NCBI GenBank assembly: GCA_963682175.1
Contig: OY821772.1
Span: 14,996,743-15,060,742 of the forward strand
Direction of reading: 5' to 3'
Length of the DNA stretch: 64,000 bases
Source of the DNA: Triglochin maritima
Lineage: Eukaryota > Streptophyta > Magnoliopsida > Alismatales > Juncaginaceae
The position numbers and the translations under genes are program-made. Below, one piece after another: positions 57,406 to 64,000 of this stretch. How positions within the stretch are numbered: position 1 is the first letter of the stretch; each line of letters opens with the position of its first letter. The notes beneath the pieces are model-generated. The model saw only the letters and a program-made list of their open reading frames with translations. It was not told where the DNA came from and searched no databases.

Positions 57406-58340
57406 GATTGAAAGAAAGAGAAAAATGAAAGAAGGGAAAAGCATACGAAATAGGGAAATCCCAACTCACTTTCGTAGGAATCATGGTTGCACTTAGCATG
57501 TGCAACAAGCCGTTAAATCCCTTTGTCTCCAAGGAGGAGGAGTGGTGTCTACTGAGGGTTTACTAGTTGGTGTGTAATTCTCCCAGGGTCATGTTTCATG
57601 GATCATTGCCTATGAGGACTTACACTATCACGTACACCTTTCCCCACATCTCCAATAGGGTGATCCCTTGCACCCGTGAAACGGGAGTTCGGTCGGTGCA
57701 TCCCAAGTTAGATGACTCGAAAGCACCAGACACTAAGTCCCCTTAGACCTAATTTTCCAAGTGGTAGGAGCCATGCGAGAAGAGAGAACACTCCACCCAC
57801 TTATTTATTATCTACACATGAACCAAAACCCCTACACTTAAAGTTTTGCAACAAGAGTTTAAGGGTCCCTGACTACGACAAACTTCCTTATACTAAAAGA
57901 CACTAATTATTGGACTCAGTAGGTTCAGGGTGGACTCCTTTATTTGTTTGAGTATTGAACCCTATGAATACTCTCCACCTGAGGGAAAATCAGGGTGCAT
58001 CCTCACGACAAGATAAGACCTAAAGTTGGTGTAGTAGATATCCTAATGCATAATGTTCAAGATAATTTTTGGAATTTCCTTTTTACTTTGCCTCTCAACG
58101 GTATTGCAGATGCTAAACACACGTAAAATCCACAAAACATTTTCTTTCGCAAACACATGAAGATTTTTAAAGAAATAATTTTTTTAAAGAACCAGATAAG
58201 CAAAAGAAGACAAGTCACCCAAGGATCATGACAAGCAGATATATTGACATTAAATGCAGCACACTAACATGACCCTAACAATACAAACAAAAGAAAACAA
58301 AACAAAAGGAGAAATACTTGACTATGTACACACGTAAAAA
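57406..58340 (-). mobile_element. 935-bp insert of gypsy 3' noncoding sequence flanked by TGAGT
   Basis: Homologous to 4423-5640 in the same orientation as A, E1 and E2, with an internal deletion near 57560. It carries no LTR edge. The 5-mer TGAGT (57401-57405) is repeated at 58341-58345; ATGAGT if one more base is counted. The LTR sequence is continuous across the insert. Confidence 0.7.
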
Positions 58341-58816
58341 TGAGTAGAGGGTAGTCCATTCCCATTGGGGGGTGAAGGGTGATGGGAAGTGTTGATGTGT
58401 TGTATTAGTGTGTGTGTTTAATCCAAATCTTGGAGCCTCACATAAATCCATAACCATTTTGTTGGGTTCCTCACTCTTGCCCTTGATGTGCTAATGCTCT
58501 TAATTGATGCTTAGCACATGCTTTTGCTAGTGGGCCCACTTTGTGGGGAGTGATGAGGTGAGGATAAGATTGGAGTGGTAAAGAGATAACGATGGCATGT
58601 GGGAGCATGTGCTCTTGTTCGCCTCATCTTAATTAATGTCTTGTTTGTTTTAATGATAATTTTACATCTTAATTCATGTGGAGACAAAGTTGGGTTTGGT
58701 CATTATGGATATCATGTTCTTTATGTCATTAAACATGTAATCATGTGGTTGTCTTTGTCCTCATCTTGATTTGTGTTTTGTATGTTTTAAAAATGGTGAC
58801 AAATCTTAATCCATGT

Positions 58817-59135
58817 TTTTGGTCATCTGACTTAGGATTCATTGACCAAACTCCCATTACACGGGTGGTAGGAATCGCCCTAGGTGGAGATTTAGGGGAA
58901 GTGTACGTGATACTGTAAGTCCTCACAAGTAATTCTGGACAAAACTAGACTTGGGACTTGGGTTGTGCCGGCCAGGCTCGTTTTCTCCACGACACGCCAG
59001 GCCGATCGGCTGGGCTTGGTCAGGCATGACCTGACAAGGAAGAAATCAAAGAAACATGCGTGGGACGAGACCACCATGCCATGCCGGCATGCACGACCCA
59101 TGCCTGGCCCACGGCAGGCGTAGGGGTACGACCGA
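58817..59135. other. Gypsy noncoding scrap plus GC-rich palindromic stretch
   Basis: 58819-58925 matches gypsy 3' noncoding sequence in plus orientation (as 55190-55300). 58926-59135 is GC-rich with palindromes GCCGATCGGC (59001-59010), GGTCAGGCATGACCTGAC (59018-59035) and CATGCCGGCATG (59080-59091). No gene is recognised. Confidence 0.5.
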
Positions 59136-60593
59136 TGTGCACGACCGAGTTGAAGCGGTGGGAAGTACGGTTTGTGTCAAGAAGGAGAGAGTGCGGGTTG
59201 TCGTCGACCATACTCGAGTGGGGGAAGAAAATGAATAGGGAGTGAGTGTATCTACACTAAATTACGTTAATTACAATTTGTACAATAAATACGACTAATC
59301 TCATAGGAGGTGGGGAATGGATGCAGGAGTGTAGATGTGTGATTTGTGTGTGTACAATTGTGCACTCATGACATGAATTAATATAGACATTTATAATGGC
59401 CATTATCCTAAGTGTGTTTCCACATGGATTAAAATTTATCACCATCATTGAAACATACAAATAATACTTAAGATAAGGTTAAAGATAATCAGATTCTCAT
59501 ATGTCAATCTTATCTCTTTATCAACTCCAATCTTATTCTCACCTCATCATTCCCCATACAATGGCCCCACTAGCCAAAGCATGTGCTAAGCATCCATTAG
59601 GACCATTAACACATCAAAGGCAAGAGTGAGAAACCCATTTAAATAGCCATGGAAAATCATTTGAAGCTCCGAAATTAAGTTTAAAAACACACCAATCTCA
59701 CAACATTCACACTTCACATCATTCTCCACCCCTCAATGGGGATGGAATACTCACTAATCATCATGTAAACAATGAAATTAACAAAATAAAAAGAACACAA
59801 GAACAACCAAAGAAAACTAGATCTAACCAAAGCAATGGAATAAAAATTGCATCAAATGAAACACAAGAACATAATGAAGAAGAAACTAAAACTTGATCAA
59901 GAAAGAAAGACTACAAAAAGTGTTTCTCTTCTCCTACACTACACTACTAAGCAAGAAATAAAACCTACTCTACTGAACAAGAAATAAAGCTAACCTAATG
60001 AGGAGAGGAAGGAAGAAGTGAGGAGGAGGCATTACAAGTGTATATGTAGAAGATTAGATGATCTGGATTAATCTGGGCGTAATCAGATGGCTATCAATAA
60101 GATTTGAGTGTTTTGGAGTGCTCTGACCCGAAACCCGAGCTACTAGAGAAATTTGGGGCCAAGCGGATTGGAATGATCCGCCAATGGTGGTATCTTTTGA
60201 CTCCGATCCAGCCCAAATTTCACCAGAAGCTTTAGTTGATTAGTTTTACATATGGGGTGCACCAGTAGCTATTGGTTCGAGCACATTTGGTCTTAATTGT
60301 TGAACTACTTCTTAGGTTCATTAGATTATGGACTTTTGCAATTAACAAATTTGTTTTGCAATGAGGTCCCTTCGGGTTTTCACCTAGGTCCTTCTTGACT
60401 TGCTATACGATCTTTCAGTATTACCAACAGGTCCAATCATTCCATTCTTCTTTCATTTATGTCATTTTCGCTTCCTTTCTCTTCTTTATTATATAAATCC
60501 TGAAATGTAAGAAACAAATACCCGTGTAGCATAAATTTGAGGTAAAATAAAAGATATATAGCAGGAATGAGTCGTATGATATGCTACTAATCA
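59136..60593 (-). repeat. D-type LTR in inverted orientation, U5 end truncated
   Basis: Reverse complement of the TGATTAGTAGC... LTR. Its U3 start is at 60593, reading CTACTAATCA on the plus strand. The left end begins at GCACGACCGAGTTGAAGCGG. A direct repeat TTAATCCATGT flanks insert 2 (about 58805-58815 and 60594-60604). Confidence 0.7.
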
Positions 60594-60909
60594 TTAATCC
60601 ATGTAAAGACACTTACGATTGTGGTATTATAAAATTTTAATGTTATGCATGTCATTAGTGCTTAATTGTACACTCACATATATCACACATCTAAAATTTT
60701 GCATGCATTCTCCACCTCCTGCGAGACTAGTCATATAAGGTTTATTTTGTTGATTCGTGTTGCATTTGTTAGTTAGTTTAGATCTTCTCAACCTTTATTT
60801 TCTTTCCCCGCTCGATCATGGTAGACAAGGACCCACACTCGCTCCTCGTGGACACAACCAGTACTTACCACCGCTTCAATGTGGTCGTGCATTTACAGTT
60901 TTGAACTTC

Positions 60910-61411
60910 ACATACCCAACAGTGGTGTTGGTGAGGCTAATGGGTTTCCAGTGCATTAGGATTAGGGGTCATGAGATTTTGGGAAGAAGACATAAGTGGG
61001 TGTGATTGTGTGGTGGAGGGATACGTTTTGTGGTAAAAAAGTAGGTGGAGAAGGTGTCGATGAAGTGAAGTTTCAAAGAGCTGGTAGAAACGACCATTTA
61101 TACCATCCGGACCCGGAGCTTTGGAGGGATGTAAGTTTCGTTTGGTGTGATGAAGTTTTGTTGAGGTGTGTGTGGATGAGGATGTAAGAGATTTCAGAAG
61201 GTAGGTGGGTGTGATGGAACGTGGATAGTAAGGATAAAGAGGTGGATGTAAAAAGGTTGCGAAAATGATTACAAAGAATATGTGTTATATGGGTGGGGTT
61301 TGTGGTTGGTGGTTGATGTTGTTGAGGCACAAGTTGGTGGATGTGATGTTTGAAGCGTCTATGTGTGGAAAAACTCTAGAAGTAACCAGTATTGCGATTG
61401 CCATGAGTAAC
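60910..61411 (-). pseudogene. LINE reverse-transcriptase fragment (N-terminal half of RT)
   Basis: The minus strand encodes SKAPGPDGINGRFYQLF at about 61145-61090, the start of LINE RT. HWKPISLTNTTV follows near 60960-60920, the second RT block. Upstream (61400-61200) are GNRNTGYF and LCNHFRNLFTSTS, typical of the linker between endonuclease and RT. Frames change between these blocks. The RT continues at 19563-19040 after a gap of about 65 residues. Confidence 0.75.
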
Positions 61412-63165
61412 TGATTAGTAGCAAATCATACATCGCATTCATGGTACATATTCTTTATTTTACCCCAAATTGTGCTACTCGAGTTGTTGTTTGTAGTGTT
61501 TGAGTTAGGTAATAAAGAAGATGAATGAAGCAAAAAGGACCTGAATGTAACAAGAATGGACTACATATAAGACTTCTGGACCTATTTGTAATGCATAAGG
61601 ATTGTATCGCAAACCAGGAAGGACCCAAGTGAAAACCCGGAGGGATCTGATTGTGAAGTGCAAAATATGGTGACACATGACTTGAACCAGATCAGTATTT
61701 CACCAATTAAAATCAAAGTGGATCAATATTTCACCAATTAAAATCAAAGTGATTTGAGCTAGTGAACCAAGACTTCACCCTACGCGCCAAATAAGGAACT
61801 TATGCACTAGATAGATTTGAACTCGATCAAAGCATTCTGATCCGCCACTGTTAGATTTTTATCCGCTACTGGCGGATCAACTTACTTTGTTAGTAGGATA
61901 TGAAGGAAGAGTTCTATTTATAGTCATGGAAAACAAGTAACCGGGGACAATCCCTTGATGTGCATGGGACTAATAAACTACCAAAATAGACATAAAACAC
62001 TATAATGCAACAACCAGCTAAACCTTATCGGATATGAAGCAGATCCCACCACCAATCAACAGTCTGGAATTGCCAATTGGCGTTCTGGATTGCTCGGATC
62101 TAGCCGTGGCTTGGATGACACTTTGCTGGATTGATTTCTCCATGTGTAGTGCACCCGAATTGGTTGCTGAAGTTTAGGCCTGGATATAATTACCAAAATA
62201 CTCATCATGATGGTGTGGAGTTTCTTGATTTGCTTATTGGTCATTTTGGTTTGCATCTGGGTCCTTCCCTCTTGCAAATCAGTCCATAAGTCTCACAATT
62301 CAGTCATTTTTCTTGCGTTCAGGTTTTTTTTGTGTCTCTTATTCTCAAACCTGTTTATTCCTGAAACTTAAACATAAAACTCGTTACATAGCATTACTTA
62401 GGTTCAAAATAGAGGATATAAGACACGAATATATGTATGATATGATGTCAATCAATCTCTATGGGGAGTGAAGGGTGGAGAGGAAGGTGATGTGATGTAT
62501 TAGTGTGTGTGTTAATCCTACCTTTGAACCTCACATGAGTTCTATAACCATCTAATGAGATTTTCACTTTAATTTTTTATGTGCTAATGCTCTTGAGTGA
62601 AGCTTGGCACACGCTTAGATTTGTTGGCCTATTTTATAGGAAATGATGAAGTGAGGATAAGGATTGAGCGGAAGAAGGAAACATGACATGTGGTAGCATG
62701 TTCTCTTGTTGGCCTTTTCTTAATTAATGTCTTCTATGTTTTAATAATTTTGTAAATCTTATTTTATGTGGAGACATAGTGGGGTGTCCTCTTTTTTACA
62801 TTAGCTCATTTAGCTTCATTTCAATTATTGTCTTGTATGTTTTAATGATGTTTTATCTTATTTCATGCGGAGGTAAAGTTGGATTTGATGTTCTGGCTTT
62901 CATGTATTACATGTTGTGTTGAGCACAAATGAACACACACACATATTTTCATATTCGCATTCTTTCTCTTCCCCCTAAGGGTTTTCTTTTATTGTTTATT
63001 TTTTATTTCACTGACATCGTAGTTTAATTCTACTCGCATTCCTCTCTCTTCTTTCCCCACTTGAGTATCGTGAATCAAACTCGTACACGCACCTTGTGGA
63101 CCAACCCATGCTTGTCACCACTTCAATGCAGCCGTGCACTTGTGGTATTTTTAATGATTCAATTA
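61412..63165 (+). repeat. Solo D-type LTR with inverted LTR patch
   Basis: TGATTAGTAGC...TTCAATTA with 5-bp TSD GTAAC (61407-61411 and 63166-63170), interrupting the LINE. No internal region, PBS or PPT is present. The middle (61886-62454) is replaced by an inverted segment of the other LTR type, and about 400 bp of its own sequence (TATA region) is gone. Confidence 0.8.
61886..62454 (-). repeat. L1-type LTR fragment inside the solo LTR
   Basis: Minus-orientation U3/R fragment: TATA box at about 61911-61920, decayed palindromes at 62050-62090, end GTCAATCA at 62454. Its USE is interrupted (TTGATGTGCATGGGAC). Confidence 0.7.
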
Positions 63166-63205
63166 GTAACTTTGGCAAAACTATAGAAGTGATTGGCAAA
63201 ACTAT
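63166..63205 (-). pseudogene. LINE scrap beyond the solo LTR
   Basis: The first five bases are the TSD copy. The frame upstream of GNRNTGYF continues here on the minus strand. A 13-bp direct repeat (TTGGCAAAACTAT) occurs at 63172-63184 and 63193-63205. Confidence 0.4.
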
Positions 63206-63312
63206 CACTGCCGGAAAAAAGGGTATAACGTCGGATATTAAGGGGGTACAACGTCGGGTTGACCGGCTTCGTTGACCGACGTGGTTGGTGGGAGACGTCA
63301 TATAGGAGTACT
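63206..63312 (+). mobile_element. Possible CACTA-type transposon end
   Basis: Begins CACTGCCGGAAAAAAGGG, followed by ACGTCGG in direct and inverted copies (about 63228, 63250, 63277), like CACTA termini with subterminal repeats. Only about 100 bp is present and no partner end was found. Confidence 0.35.
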
Positions 63313-64000
63313 TGATGCATTGCATACATTGCATCATATGTCTTTCATTTAGATTAATTTTATATCAATAAATGCTACTAAGGTATGTGTTTAGTCTTAT
63401 TTACATAATACAGGGACCTGAATACAAATTACCCATATCCCGAGCATAAATGCGTGCAAGAGACTGATTCCTGTCATAAAGACCAAGTTCAAGATTATCG
63501 GGTTTCAAATGGTAATGCATCCAAGCATAAAAGCATTCAAGACCTAATTACAAAAAGGACAATGACTTAAGCACAAAAGTAGACAAGGACTTAACTGCAA
63601 AAAGCCAAGGACCTAATTGCAAATTACGAGTAGCTTTTATTATTATGGAGAAAATCTAAAGAAAAATCAATGTGGATCTCCAAATATATAAAGAAATAAA
63701 GTCGGAGCTCAAAAGAAAGGAAATAATCAATCCAGACGCGCAAAGGATATTGAAATCATACCATAAACACACAGGAAAAATCCGGATTAAATCGGAGATG
63801 AAAGGTGGTGAATCCGCCGCACCAAATTAGATCCATGCTCTAAAATTTTTACCGGTTGCGTGTTGACGCGTGTACTTTCCTATTTTATACCTAAGTCCCT
63901 TGTATCGGCTATAAATAGCCCTGAAACGATGTTGTAGAGGATCTTCTAAATTTTAACCTTAGTTTTTAATTCTTAGTCTTAGTTTTGTATTCTTCTCTTT
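63313..64000 (+). repeat. Partial LTR running off the window
   Basis: TGATGCATTGCATACATTGC resembles the D-type LTR start (ACATTGCAT...TCTTTCATTT). The TATA box GCTATAAATAGCC is at about 63909-63921 (itself palindromic). Transcript-like A/T-rich sequence follows to the end. No PBS or TSD is visible. Confidence 0.5.

Larger units (their letters stand above)
56580..60909 (+). repeat. Composite 3' LTR of C/D, with two inserts
   Basis: LTR sequence TGTTTAGTAGTATATT... follows the PPT. Collinear LTR segments are 56580-57405, 58341-58816 and 60594-60909, matching 19564-21150. Insert 1 is 57406-58340 and insert 2 is about 58817-60593. The last ~17 bases of the LTR are lost or diverged. The flanks (GAGAAC before 19564 and TTTTGAAC near 60908) share GAAC, a weak TSD candidate for the outermost insertion. 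Confidence 0.7.

Overview
This window is plant nuclear DNA made almost entirely of transposable elements. The evidence is primer-binding sites complementary to plant tRNA-Asp (gypsy) and initiator tRNA-Met (copia), Athila-like Ty3/gypsy gag-pol, Sirevirus-like Ty1/copia gag, and LINE reverse-transcriptase fragments. I see no convincing host gene and no rRNA, tRNA or CRISPR locus. The density of nested Athila-like elements suggests gene-poor, possibly pericentromeric heterochromatin of an angiosperm. The species cannot be named from the sequence.

Layout. 1-11719: minus-strand Athila-like non-autonomous elements in tandem (internal B, LTR L1, internal A, LTR L2). This block abuts a plus-strand fragment of another B-type element (11720-13675). 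13740-15924: PBS and LTR of a truncated Sirevirus-like copia element. 15925-19040: no recognisable gene, but three separate hairpin-repeat arrays and an orphan TATA box. 19040-63205: a LINE (minus strand) broken by gypsy insertions. Inside it sits a plus-strand gypsy element D (5' LTR 19564-21174), which contains a plus-strand gypsy element C (from 23092). C is split within its coding region by a copia element F (28396-54704, TSD TGAAC). F is split twice: its 3' LTR holds a near-complete young autonomous Athila-like element E1 (28731-40795, TSD GAACA), and its gag holds a non-autonomous element E2 (43678-52566). A composite 3' LTR (56580-60909), a solo LTR with TSD GTAAC (61412-63165), a possible CACTA terminus and an LTR running off the window complete the right side. 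The order of insertion reads LINE, then D, then C, then F, then E1 and E2.

How the parts work together. E1 carries gag, protease, RT, RNase H, integrase and a third ORF. It is broken only by one GA-repeat slip and one stop codon, so a sister copy could supply proteins in trans. A, E2 and C keep gag and protease, but replace polymerase with a tail protein not seen in E1. B-type elements have lost capsid and protease and keep only a zinc knuckle plus the tail. All share the tRNA-Asp PBS, PPT and noncoding blocks with E1, as expected of parasites of E1-like machinery.

Most interesting signals: (1) the gypsy LTR promoters carry an exact plant snRNA-type Upstream Sequence Element placed 32 bp from the TATA box in every full LTR; (2) a conserved tail module of unknown function occupies the place of polymerase; (3) a second polypurine tract lies a constant ~1.26 kb from the first; (4) 16-bp palindromes recur in both the U3 and the leader of the gypsy elements.
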